The notes beneath the pieces were generated by a model, which did no database searches, had not been told where the DNA came from, and saw only the letters and a program-made list of their open reading frames with translations. From Holophagaceae bacterium (lineage in GTDB: Bacteria; Acidobacteriota; Holophagae; Holophagales; Holophagaceae): a stretch of DNA of 15,775 nucleotides. The position numbers and the translations under genes are program-made. The number at the start of each line of letters is the position of its first letter. Position 1 is the stretch's first letter. Below, one piece after another: positions 6,913 to 14,457 of this stretch. The stretch covers positions 1 through 15,775 of the forward strand of contig JANXYT010000441.1 of assembly GCA_025355915.1 (NCBI GenBank), in the 5' to 3' direction.

Positions 6913-7024
6913 GGAGTCTGGAGTCTGGAGTCTGGAGTCTTGAGGCTGGAGGTAGGAGGTGGGAGGCGCGGCCGAAGGCCGCAACAGGAATCGGCACCTC
7001 CAGCCTCCAGCCTCCGGCCTGCCT
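6913..7024. repeat. Heptamer-based tandem and inverted repeat in the cheA/kdsB divergent gap
   Basis: Eight heptamers run in register on the plus strand from 6913: GGAGTCT four times (6913-6940), then TGAGGCT, GGAGGTA, GGAGGTG and GGAGGCG (to 6968). A perfect hairpin GCGGCC-GAA-GGCCGC occupies 6968-6982. After a short spacer the complementary type follows: CCTCCAG, CCTCCAG, CCTCCGG and CCTGCCT (6997-7024). Arms 6942-6953 and 6996-7007 are exact 12-bp inverted repeats that enclose the small hairpin. The element fills most of the 164 bp between the divergent genes, the largest non-coding stretch of the window. It resembles the short tandem heptanucleotide repeats known from some cyanobacterial genomes, but I cannot say whether it is repeated elsewhere in this genome. 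Confidence 0.85.
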
Positions 7025-7030
7025 TACACT
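7025..7030 (+). promoter_or_regulatory. Possible -10 box for a leaderless kdsB transcript
   Basis: TACACT begins directly after the heptamer repeat and ends seven bases before the kdsB ATG at 7037, the spacing expected if transcription starts at or next to the start codon. It matches the TATAAT consensus at four of six positions. No convincing -35 box is seen, because the position falls in CCTCC repeat sequence. No Shine-Dalgarno precedes the ATG. Confidence 0.35.
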
Positions 7031-7036
7031 GGCCCC

Positions 7037-7822
7037 ATGCGCACCCTCGCCGTCCTCCCTTCCCGGTTCCAGGCCTCCCGGTTCCCCGGCAAATCCCTGG
7101 CAGCCATCGCCGGGAAACCTATGATCCAGTGGGTTTTCGAGGCGGCCCGCCGGGCCAAGGGGGTGGACCGGGTGGTGGTGGCCACGGACGATGACCGCAT
7201 CGCTGCGGCTGTGCGCGGCTTCGGCGGCGAGGCGGTCATGACCGACCCCGCCCTGCCCTCAGGCACAGACCGCACCGCCGCGGCCCTGGCCGCCCTGGGT
7301 GAACCCTTTGACTGCGTGCTGAACATCCAGGGCGACGAGCCCGCCATGCATCCCGACACAGTGGCCGCCGTGGTGGCCCTCATGCGCGACCAGCCGGATC
7401 TGCCCATGGGCACGGCCGCCTGCGCCTTCACCCATGCGGACGAACTCTTCAATCCCAACGCCGTGAAGGTGGTGGTGGATGACCGCAAGCGAGCCCTCTA
7501 CTTCAGCCGCAGCCCCATTCCCTACCTGCGCAATTCGACCATCTTCGAGTCGGATTTCCGCCCCTGGATGGCTCCCGACCAGCTCGCGCATTTTAGGCGC
7601 CACCTCGGCCTCTACGCCTACCGTCCCGAAGCGCTGCGGGCCTTCACCCGATTGCCGCCCCATCCCCTTGAGCAGGTGGAAATGCTGGAGCAGCTGCGGG
7701 CGCTGGCTGCAGGCATGGCCATCGGCGTGGCCGACACCCCCTTCCTCAGCCTGGGCGTGGACGTGCCGGGGGACGTGGCGGCAGTGGAAGCCCTGCTTCG
7801 GGAGCGGGGCCTGGCGCGCTAG
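7037..7822 (+). CDS. kdsB: 3-deoxy-manno-octulosonate cytidylyltransferase (CMP-Kdo synthetase)
   Basis: 261 residues, close to the usual length of about 250. KdsB joins CTP and Kdo to make CMP-Kdo for the inner core of lipopolysaccharide, in the cytoplasm. Signatures are the nucleotide-binding start VLPSRFQASRFPGKSL (7-21), VVATDD (47-52), NIQGDEP (96-102, with Asp100 at a metal position), YFSRSPIPY (155-163), the HLGLYAYRPEAL stretch (189-200), PLEQVEMLEQLR (210-221) and a late Asp242 in LGVDVPGD. I chose ATG 7037 because family homology begins at MRTLAVLPSR; the frame is open further upstream but would run through the heptamer repeat. It is the first gene of a plus-strand run and diverges from cheA. 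Confidence 0.95.
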   Translation: MRTLAVLPSRFQASRFPGKSLAAIAGKPMIQWVFEAARRAKGVDRVVVATDDDRIAAAVRGFGGEAVMTDPALPSGTDRTAAALAALGEPFDCVLNIQGDEPAMHPDTVAAVVALMRDQPDLPMGTAACAFTHADELFNPNAVKVVVDDRKRALYFSRSPIPYLRNSTIFESDFRPWMAPDQLAHFRRHLGLYAYRPEALRAFTRLPPHPLEQVEMLEQLRALAAGMAIGVADTPFLSLGVDVPGDVAAVEALLRERGLAR

Positions 7823-7865
7823 ACGCGGTAGACTCAGATCCTGGGATTTGCACCTGTTCATTGCC

Positions 7866-7870
7866 AGGAG
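7866..7870 (+). promoter_or_regulatory. Shine-Dalgarno deciding the GTG start of trxB
   Basis: AGGAG lies six bases before GTG 7877. The nearby in-frame ATG at 7871 directly abuts the AGGAG with no spacer, so it cannot use this site. GTG is therefore the better start, two codons shorter than the ATG version. Confidence 0.65.
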
Positions 7871-7876
7871 ATGCCT

Positions 7877-8845
7877 GTGAGCCACCACAAAGTCGTCGTG
7901 ATAGGCACCGGTCCCGCCGGTTACACCGCCGCCCTCTATGCCTCCCGGGCCAACCTTGCGCCCCTGGTGTTCGAAGGCGCCCAGCCCGGGGGCCAGCTCA
8001 CCATCACCACCGACGTCGAGAACTTCCCCGGCTTCCGCCAGGGCATCGCCGGCCCGGCCCTGATGGACGAGATGCGCGAGCAGGTGCTGCGTTTCGGCAC
8101 CACCATCAAGGCCGAGACCGTGCTCAAGGCCGACCTTCAGACCCGCCCCTTCAAGCTCACCACCGACAAGGGCGAATACACCGCGGATGCAGTGATCATC
8201 GCCACGGGTGCCTCCGCCAAGTGGTTGGGCATCGGCAAGGACGAGGAGCTTTCGCGCTCCGGCGGCGGCGTCAGCGCCTGCGCCACCTGCGATGGGTTCT
8301 TCTTCCGTGGCAAGGAAATCGCCGTGGTGGGCGGCGGGGATACGGCCATTGAGGAAGCCACCTTCCTCACCAAATTCGCCACCAAAGTCCACTTGATCCA
8401 CCGCCGGGACAAGCTCCGCGCCTCCAAGGCCATGCAGGATCGCGCTCTCAAGCATGAGAAGATCCAGCCCCTCTGGAACAAGACCGTGGTGGATGTGCTC
8501 ACCACCACCACCGAGACGCCCATGGGCGAGAAGGTGGAGAAGATCCGCGCCCTGAAGCTGAAAGATACGGTGGACGGCTCTGAGTCTGAACTGCCGGTGG
8601 AAGGCCTCTTCGTGGCCATTGGGCATGAGCCCAACACCGGCCTCTTCGCGGGCCAACTGCCCATGGACGAGACTGGCTATCTCCAAGTGGAGAAGGGTTC
8701 CAGCCGAACCACAGTGGAGGGTGTCTTCGCTTGCGGCGATGTCCAGGATCATGTCTACCGCCAAGCCATCACCGCCGCCGGCAGCGGCTGCATGGCCGCC
8801 ATCGATGCCGAACGCTGGCTGGCCGAGAAGGGCCTGGCAGAGTGA
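7877..8845 (+). CDS. trxB: Thioredoxin reductase (NADPH, FAD)
   Basis: 322 residues, typical of the low-molecular-weight bacterial enzyme that passes electrons from NADPH through FAD to thioredoxin. The FAD-binding loop [11 protein letters not shown] is at 9-19 and [16 protein letters not shown] at 38-53. The redox-active pair Cys135/Cys138 sits in [10 protein letters not shown]. The NADPH loop [12 protein letters not shown] is at 150-161, with [10 protein letters not shown] (175-184) contacting the 2'-phosphate. The C-terminal FAD motif [19 protein letters not shown] is complete. All catalytic features are present and there is no sign of divergence to a ferredoxin-dependent reductase. It follows kdsB by 54 bp and is followed by alr after 12 bp, so trxB and alr are probably co-transcribed. 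The start is GTG, chosen by its ribosome site. Confidence 0.96.
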   Translation: MSHHKVVVIGTGPAGYTAALYASRANLAPLVFEGAQPGGQLTITTDVENFPGFRQGIAGPALMDEMREQVLRFGTTIKAETVLKADLQTRPFKLTTDKGEYTADAVIIATGASAKWLGIGKDEELSRSGGGVSACATCDGFFFRGKEIAVVGGGDTAIEEATFLTKFATKVHLIHRRDKLRASKAMQDRALKHEKIQPLWNKTVVDVLTTTTETPMGEKVEKIRALKLKDTVDGSESELPVEGLFVAIGHEPNTGLFAGQLPMDETGYLQVEKGSSRTTVEGVFACGDVQDHVYRQAITAAGSGCMAAIDAERWLAEKGLAE

Positions 8846-8857
8846 AGGCCATTTGGC

Positions 8858-9997
8858 GTGAATGAACAGCATCTCGAACCCCTGAAACCCCACCCCGAGG
8901 GCCGCGCCCTCCGGGCGGAAGTGGACCTGGGATGCATTGCGCGGAACCTGGGGCGCATCCGGACCGCCTCGGGGGGCCGCGAGGTCTGGGGCGTGGTCAA
9001 GGCCAATGCCTATGGTCACGGCGCTGTGCCTGTGGGCCGGGCTCTGGCCGCCGCAGGTGTCCATGGACTGGCCGTCTCCAGCCTGGAGGAAGGCCTGGAG
9101 CTGCGGCAGGGTGGCATCGAATGCCCCATCCTCGTGCTCGGTGGCCTGCGGCCTGAGGCCCTTCCCGCCGCCAGCGCCGAGGGACTCGCCATCGCGGTGG
9201 TCGGCCCCGAGCACATGGCCGAGTACGCCCGGATCCTGCCCGGGCATCCGGTGCGGCTCCACCTGAAACTCGACACCGGCATGGGGCGATTCGGGGTGCT
9301 GCCTTCCGAATTGGGAGCCTGTCTCCCGGGGCTGCATCAGCTGAATCCTTGGATCGAAGGCGCCATGGGCCATTTCGCCACCGCCGACGATCCAGACCAG
9401 GGTTTCGCCCAACGGCAGCGGCGCGTCTTCGACACCTGCCTCGCCCAGCTGGCGGATGCCGGCATCCACCCAGCCCAACGCCACCACGGCAACAGCGATG
9501 CCTGCCTGCGCGGCCTGTTGGATCAGGACACCCATATCCGGCCGGGGCTGGCCCTCTTCGGTCTCACGACCATCCCGGAAGGACGCGCCCTTGGGTTGGA
9601 ACCAGCCCTGGCGCTGGTGGCCGAGGTCGCCCGGGTGAAGACGGTTCCGGCGGGAACCACCGTGGGCTACGGCCGAACCTTCGTGGCGCCCCAGCCCATG
9701 CAGATCGCCACCCTCGCCTGTGGTTATGCCGACGGTTACCGCCGCGACCTTAGCAATCGGGGTGTGGTGGGCTTCCTCGGCCGCACCTTCCCGGTCGTGG
9801 GCCGGGTCTCCATGGACTACCTGACCGTGGCCCTGCCCCTGGATACGCCGGTGGCGCCCGGAGATCCCATGACCCTCTTCAGCTCCGACCCTGAGGCCCC
9901 CCACGGCCTGGAGCGCCTGTCGCAGGCCCTTGGGACCATTCCCTACGAGTTGACCTGCGCGCTCCATCGGCGCATCACACGTCGTTATTTTCCGTAA
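8858..9997 (+). CDS. alr: Alanine racemase (PLP-dependent)
   Basis: 379 residues, normal for bacterial Alr, which interconverts L- and D-alanine for peptidoglycan. The PLP lysine is Lys48 in GVVKANAYGHG. The second catalytic base is Tyr271 in TTVGYGRTF. Other family signatures are LHLKLDTGMGRFGV (134-147), the HHGNSDACL region (209-217, normally H.ANSAA), IRPGLALFG (227-235), LACGYADGYRR (286-296) and GRVSMDYLTV (315-324). The frame starts at GTG 8858, 12 bp after the trxB stop; AAGG about nine bases upstream is a weak ribosome site. The product would work alongside Ddl and MurF, neither of which is in the window. Substitutions in the NS motif (Ala to Gly and Ala to Asp) are mild oddities. 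Confidence 0.95.
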   Translation: MNEQHLEPLKPHPEGRALRAEVDLGCIARNLGRIRTASGGREVWGVVKANAYGHGAVPVGRALAAAGVHGLAVSSLEEGLELRQGGIECPILVLGGLRPEALPAASAEGLAIAVVGPEHMAEYARILPGHPVRLHLKLDTGMGRFGVLPSELGACLPGLHQLNPWIEGAMGHFATADDPDQGFAQRQRRVFDTCLAQLADAGIHPAQRHHGNSDACLRGLLDQDTHIRPGLALFGLTTIPEGRALGLEPALALVAEVARVKTVPAGTTVGYGRTFVAPQPMQIATLACGYADGYRRDLSNRGVVGFLGRTFPVVGRVSMDYLTVALPLDTPVAPGDPMTLFSSDPEAPHGLERLSQALGTIPYELTCALHRRITRRYFP

Positions 9998-10019
9998 TTT
10001 CAGAGCGATCAGCACTACC

Positions 10020-10049
10020 ATGGGGCATCCGCCTGCGGCCCCCCTATGA
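10020..10049 (+). other. Possible nine-codon leader ORF overlapping the diguanylate cyclase start
   Basis: ATG GGG CAT CCG CCT GCG GCC CCC CTA TGA reads MGHPPAAPL, and its stop overlaps the next ATG as ATGA. It lies in the 48-bp gap after alr. The downstream gene has no evident Shine-Dalgarno, so coupled re-initiation is conceivable. The mini-ORF itself lacks a good ribosome site, and chance occurrence is likely. Confidence 0.15.
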
Positions 10050-11419
10050 ACCTGCTGGTCATTTCCCGACATGATGGCCTCGTCGAGCGGCTGCGAATGG
10101 CGTTTGAAGGCGCAGGCCACCGCATCCTGCATGCCGGTGATCCTTTGGAGGCGCTGGCCCAGGATGCCTGGGGCGAAGCCCAGGTCCTCCTCGTGGATTC
10201 CGAAGGCGATCCCATGGACGGTTACCGCCTCTGCCGTCTCTTGCGCGGCGAGGCCCGCGTGCTGTTCCGGAATCTGCCGATCTTCCTGATCCTAGATCAC
10301 CCGCCCGACGAACAGGATCTGCGCATCCTCCAGGAATCCGAAGGAGATGGTTTCATTCTCGCCGGACACACCATCCAGCAACTCCTCAACCACCTCGGCC
10401 CCGTGATGGCCGGCGGAGCCTCCCGCAAAGAAGGTGAACGCCTGCCCATCCTTGCAGTGGGGCTCCAGGCGGGGCTCGCTCAGCGGGCCCGGGAGATGCT
10501 TCACCACTACGCCATGGAGGTTCACTCCCCGCCCACCCGGAATGCCGTGGAAGCCCAGGGTCGGCTGAAGGCCCCCGTGCTGCTCCTGGGCCTCTCCGCG
10601 GGGGGCGTGGAAGGGGCTCTGGCGATGCTGGCCCAGTTGCGGGAACAAAACAGGTTGCCCTACACGATCCTGGTCGGGCAGGTGAAGGACGAGGCCGCCC
10701 AGCGCAAGCTGCTCCTGGCGGGCATCGCCGATTGGGTCCCCCTTCCCCTGCCCGGTCCGCGTCTCATCCACGCCTGTAAACGCGCCATAGAATGGATGCA
10801 CGCCCGGAGGATCCAAACCGAGTATGAATCGGCCATCCACGACCTGAGGGAACGCCGGAGCATGCTGGAGATCGAGGCGGCAGCCCTGCGCAATGAAGTG
10901 CTCACGGATCCGCTCACGGAACTGCTCAACCGCCGGGCCTTCGATCAGAACCTGGAGCACGCGGTGCGCCAATGGGAACGGCACCGGCGCGCCTTCGTCC
11001 TGCTGCTGGGCGACATCGACCATTTCAAGCTCATCAACGACCGGTTCGGACATCCAGTGGGCGATGAAGTCCTCCGTCAAATGGCCGCCCGAATCCGCTC
11101 GGCCCTTCGCAAATCGGACCTCGCCTTCCGCATCGGCGGAGAGGAATTCGCAGTGCTTCTCACGGAAACCAGCCTCAAGGCTGGTATCGATGTGGCCAGT
11201 AAACTGCGGCGCCGCATTGATGAGGATCCAATCACACTCCCCGCGGGACAGACCATCTTCCCCACCATGAGTTTCGGAGTGGGCGGCCCAGGCGCGGCCA
11301 CTCCCGCGTTGCTGCTGGCCCAGGTGGACAAAGCGCTCTATCAGGCGAAGAGCCTGGGCCGGAATTGTGTGGTGGTGGCAAACGAGGGCGAGTACACCCC
11401 CCGTGCCATCAAGGCCTGA
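10046..11419 (+). CDS. Diguanylate cyclase with two degenerate receiver domains (PleD-like layout)
   Basis: 457 residues in three parts. Residues 1-120 form a receiver-like domain with an aspartate at the phosphoacceptor place (VLLVDSEGDPMDGYRL, Asp51), but the N-terminal acidic pair is reduced and the conserved late Lys is absent. Residues 132-250 form a second receiver-like fold in which the acceptor strand reads VLLLGLSAGG, with no Asp. A short helical linker (255-285) leads to a GGDEF domain: LTDPLTELLNRRAFD (286-300), GDIDHFKLINDRFGHPVGDE (322-341) and an active GGEEF (364-368). An RxxD inhibitory site (RKSD, 355-358) stands five residues before it. It should make cyclic di-GMP and be feedback inhibited. 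No membrane helix is seen. The gene follows alr by 48 bp and its end overlaps the convergent lptD by 11 bp. The start ATG has no clear Shine-Dalgarno. Confidence 0.92.
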   Translation: MNLLVISRHDGLVERLRMAFEGAGHRILHAGDPLEALAQDAWGEAQVLLVDSEGDPMDGYRLCRLLRGEARVLFRNLPIFLILDHPPDEQDLRILQESEGDGFILAGHTIQQLLNHLGPVMAGGASRKEGERLPILAVGLQAGLAQRAREMLHHYAMEVHSPPTRNAVEAQGRLKAPVLLLGLSAGGVEGALAMLAQLREQNRLPYTILVGQVKDEAAQRKLLLAGIADWVPLPLPGPRLIHACKRAIEWMHARRIQTEYESAIHDLRERRSMLEIEAAALRNEVLTDPLTELLNRRAFDQNLEHAVRQWERHRRAFVLLLGDIDHFKLINDRFGHPVGDEVLRQMAARIRSALRKSDLAFRIGGEEFAVLLTETSLKAGIDVASKLRRRIDEDPITLPAGQTIFPTMSFGVGGPGAATPALLLAQVDKALYQAKSLGRNCVVVANEGEYTPRAIKA

Positions 11420-13721
11420 AGGTAAACAGGTCTCCCAACCCGCGCAGGGTCAGGATGAGATCGACGCGATCCTCCCGCCCTCCGGACACCATCGACGTGT
11501 TCAGCGCCACATGGGTGTATTTCAGGACGTAAGCCACACAGGGTTGCACATAGGCCAGGGCCACCTGGCTGGAGGCGAATCCGCGGATCCTGAAATCATA
11601 GTTGGCGCTGAACTCCAGCCGGAATCGGTCGTCCCAGATGCGCTGCAGGCCACCCACCTGAAGACCCTGCTGGCGCACCAGGAACCGGTTGATGCCCGTG
11701 GAGAAATAGGCCAGGTTGAATAGGCCGCCATCGCGGGTCTTCACATCAACACTAAGCGCGTTATCGGACCCTCCCGCCCCAATGTCGGAGGAGCGGCGGA
11801 GGCTGATCCGCCACCGGTCGTCCGGCTCCACATCCAGGTCCGTATCTACGGAAGCCCAGCCTTTCTTGTAGCGGCCATCGCTGAGAATGATCGTCGTGGC
11901 GTGGTACCGGGTGGCGACCCGGAGACGGGCCAAATCCGCGAATCCGATGCCCGATCCGGGTCGCCCGAGAAGATGCTGTTTGAGGCCCAGCTCAAAACTC
12001 CGCTCCCCGGAGGCACTCTCGTTGACGCCCGGGAAGGAATCCACAGCATCAAACCGCGGCAAGGTGCCGGCCTCGCCGTAGCTGCTGGTCTCGGTCACCC
12101 CAAAATAGGGTTCGGCCACATGCTTGAGCTCGCCCTGGTAGCCGAGGAAGGACACCTCCTTGAAGCTCCGGCCCACCTGCGGACCCGACAGGCGCAGGTG
12201 GCTGGACAGGAGGAAGCGGGTCGCAGCGGCGCCATCGACTTGGAAGGGACTGGTCGCCGGATTCACGACCGTGCCGTCGGCCCCACCCGAGGGATCGAAC
12301 ACTGGGGACGAAAGCGTGGCGCCGTAGTGCGTGGCCCGCCCCATCATTTCGAAATCCGCCCGGAACGGGCCCCATTGCCCTAGCCGGCCGTGGAGGCGGG
12401 TGTTGGCGTCCTGGCGGTCCCAGGCGAAGCTCTGGTCCCGAACGGCCGTGCTGCCTTCAATGCGGTAGGCGAAGCGTCCCAGCCTCACGCCTCCATCCAG
12501 ATAGAGCGGCCCCAGCACCGGCACGGGGAAGAACCGGAACTCACCTTGGGGCGTCGTTTGCCGCCGAAGGGAGGCGGGAAAGGCTGAGCTGTAGAAAGGA
12601 TCGCCCTGATCTTTGGTATAGAAGAAACTGCGCTGCTCCGCCGCGGAAAGACTGAGGCTTCCGAAGGTGAAGCTGCGGCCCACGTAGACCGCCGAATCGA
12701 AGTTCGAGGCGCCGAGATTGCCCAGCCCCTTGCCAAAGTCAGTGTCCACGAAGTTGTCCGAAGCCTGGTTCACGTCCGCGGTCAGCTGCCAGCCGTCCTC
12801 GCGCTGCCAGACTTCCTTCAGGGCATAGCGATACCGCCGGGAGTCCAGGCTGCGCTGCTGAATGGTCTGACCGGCGAAGCTGCCTTGATGGGTCAAATCC
12901 GGGCGCCAGCGCAGCTCCCCACCCCACAGCGCACCTTCTTTGCTGAAGTATTCCGGCGAGAAGGTGACATCGGTGGAGCTGCCCAGCACCTGGAAATAGT
13001 CCAGGCCCAGGGAGGCACCGAAGGCACTTGAGGCCCCGAACCTGGGCGGCAACAGACCCGACGTGCGCTCCGCCCGGGCCGGATAGATCGCCCATGGAAC
13101 GAAATATGGCGTGGGCAGTGACCCGAGATAGATATGCGCATTCTTGAGGGTGGCGAACCCGTCGAGGTCCACCTTCAGGCGCGATAACTTGGCTTTCCAT
13201 CCTGGTTTATCTTCAGGACACGGGCTCAGTTCCACCTCGTCGAAGGCCCAGATCCGCAGCGTCGCGAACGACACATGGCTGGAGCGCAAGGTCCAGCTCG
13301 GCGGAAGATCCATCAGCAGGGCCCAGGCTTCGCCGGAGCGGCGCCTCCAGTCCATCTGCAGGCGTTCACCTCGAAGCCGCAGGTCCGGGCCCTCCAGCCG
13401 GATATGCCCTTCGGCGGTCAGCCGACCATCGGTGATGTGGTACTCGATGCGATCCGCCAGGAGCAGGATCCCCTCGGCCTGAATGGCGCCCTTCTCCAGG
13501 ATCCAGACATCACCTTGCTCCTGGAGTTCCCCCCGCCAATCGAAAGGAATCCGCGAGGCGCCTTGCCCCTGCTCGATCTGAAAGGGGCGGAGAGGAAGCA
13601 GCTCTGCGGGCGTTGGCGCATCCAGAAGCGGCAATGCGGGCGTCGGAGGGAGGGCTTGGGCCGTGAGCAAGGCCGGTAGGGCGCCCAGCATCCAACCACG
13701 GCGCCACCGGCTCCGTCCCAT
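11409..13721 (-). CDS. lptD: LPS-assembly outer-membrane protein LptD
   Basis: 770 residues (E. coli LptD has 784). LptD is the outer-membrane barrel and lateral gate that inserts LPS, working with lipoprotein LptE and the LptA bridge. An Arg-rich signal peptide with core MLGALPALLTAQA suggests cleavage near residue 23. A periplasmic OstA/LptA-like jellyroll follows (about 75-190; for example YHITDGRLTAEGHIRLEG). The barrel begins with the family segment LPTPYFVPWAIYPARAERTS, then GLLPPRFGASSAFGASLGLD, and ends DLFTFRP with a near-terminal Phe. Only two cysteines occur: Cys168 (SPCPEDKPGW) and Cys728 (YVQPCVAYVL). ATG 13721 gives a proper signal peptide; an in-frame start 57 bases upstream would overlap the ZIP gene. 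It follows that gene by 7 bp with no Shine-Dalgarno, which suggests coupled translation. Confidence 0.93.
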   Translation of the reverse strand: MGRSRWRRGWMLGALPALLTAQALPPTPALPLLDAPTPAELLPLRPFQIEQGQGASRIPFDWRGELQEQGDVWILEKGAIQAEGILLLADRIEYHITDGRLTAEGHIRLEGPDLRLRGERLQMDWRRRSGEAWALLMDLPPSWTLRSSHVSFATLRIWAFDEVELSPCPEDKPGWKAKLSRLKVDLDGFATLKNAHIYLGSLPTPYFVPWAIYPARAERTSGLLPPRFGASSAFGASLGLDYFQVLGSSTDVTFSPEYFSKEGALWGGELRWRPDLTHQGSFAGQTIQQRSLDSRRYRYALKEVWQREDGWQLTADVNQASDNFVDTDFGKGLGNLGASNFDSAVYVGRSFTFGSLSLSAAEQRSFFYTKDQGDPFYSSAFPASLRRQTTPQGEFRFFPVPVLGPLYLDGGVRLGRFAYRIEGSTAVRDQSFAWDRQDANTRLHGRLGQWGPFRADFEMMGRATHYGATLSSPVFDPSGGADGTVVNPATSPFQVDGAAATRFLLSSHLRLSGPQVGRSFKEVSFLGYQGELKHVAEPYFGVTETSSYGEAGTLPRFDAVDSFPGVNESASGERSFELGLKQHLLGRPGSGIGFADLARLRVATRYHATTIILSDGRYKKGWASVDTDLDVEPDDRWRISLRRSSDIGAGGSDNALSVDVKTRDGGLFNLAYFSTGINRFLVRQQGLQVGGLQRIWDDRFRLEFSANYDFRIRGFASSQVALAYVQPCVAYVLKYTHVALNTSMVSGGREDRVDLILTLRGLGDLFTFRP

Positions 13722-13728
13722 GTGCAAC

Positions 13729-14451
13729 TCAGTGCTGGTGCGGCAGCAGCCGCGAGCTGATGAGAAAGATCCCCACACCCGACAGCAGCGCGAACGTGCT
13801 GCGGAAACCTGACACCTTCTGCACTTCGGGCAGCAGGTCCGAGCTGGCCACGTAGAGTGCCAGGCCTGCCGTGAGCCCCAGGATCGGCCCCGTCGGAAGG
13901 TTCAGCAGGGACTGTCCGGCGGAGCCCACCAGGGCCGCCAGGGCCAAGGTGCCCGCGGCCAGCATGGCGCCGCGGTTCCCGAAGCCCCGCACCAGGAAGA
14001 TCGAGGCGATGGTGCCGCCTTCCGGGATGCGATGGAAGAGAATGCCCAGCAGGACCAGGGGCCCCAGGTTGCTGTGGGTGGAGAGGGCCGCTGCGATGGC
14101 CACGCCATCCATCAGGCTGTGCAGGGAAAGCCCCACCAAGGCCAGCACGCCGCTGAGGGGCGTGCCGTCCGTGTGGGTCTCTTCACCGTAATGGAAATGC
14201 AGGGTGATGCCGTGTTCCATGACATGCACCAGCAGGTAGCCTCCAAGGATCCAGAGGGCGTTGCTTTCGCCACCCTTTGATTCCAGACACTCGGGAATGA
14301 TGCGCACCACGGTGAGCGACAGCAGGTAGCCTGCCGCAACCCCTGAGAGCAGGCGCATGAATTGGGCCCGCCCTTGCAGGAAGCGCACCACGGCCCAGCC
14401 GCCGAGCAGGGTAGCCAGGGACGCGAGGGGCGCGAGCCAGTAGATGGACAT
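13729..14451 (-). CDS. ZIP-family divalent metal transporter
   Basis: 240 residues, almost wholly hydrophobic, with about eight predicted helices. The two metal-binding helices carry the family marks: HSLMDGVAIAAA (111-122; consensus HNxxDG) and HRIPEG (140-145; consensus HxxPEG). A His- and acid-rich loop (EHGITLHFHYGEETHTD, 79-95) precedes them and the protein ends in HQH. Members import Zn2+ or other divalent metals into the cytoplasm; the substrate cannot be read from sequence alone. It starts 6 bp after the RNase E/G stop and ends 7 bp before lptD, so the three genes look like one unit. I saw no Zur or Fur box, because there is no upstream non-coding DNA at this gene. Confidence 0.92.
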   Translation of the reverse strand: MSIYWLAPLASLATLLGGWAVVRFLQGRAQFMRLLSGVAAGYLLSLTVVRIIPECLESKGGESNALWILGGYLLVHVMEHGITLHFHYGEETHTDGTPLSGVLALVGLSLHSLMDGVAIAAALSTHSNLGPLVLLGILFHRIPEGGTIASIFLVRGFGNRGAMLAAGTLALAALVGSAGQSLLNLPTGPILGLTAGLALYVASSDLLPEVQKVSGFRSTFALLSGVGIFLISSRLLPHQH

Positions 14452-14457
14452 CCGGGA

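Noticed and set aside
6968..6982. Intrinsic terminator
   Set aside because: The hairpin has no following T-run on either strand and lies between divergent gene starts, not after a gene end.
6913..7024. CRISPR array
   Set aside because: The units are 7 bp and directly adjacent, with no unique spacers and no cas genes.
6959..7036. An upstream start for kdsB giving 26 more residues
   Set aside because: The extension would be translated from the heptamer repeat, and KdsB homology begins at MRTLAVLPSR.
7259..10132. A 957-codon open frame on the minus strand, antisense to kdsB, trxB and alr
   Set aside because: It has no recognisable domain, and its His/Gly/Gln-rich make-up is that of a mirror frame produced by GC-rich third codon positions. 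The three plus-strand genes are unmistakable.
13722..13778. An upstream start for lptD giving 19 more residues
   Set aside because: It would overlap the end of the ZIP gene and spoil the signal peptide, which starts properly at ATG 13721.
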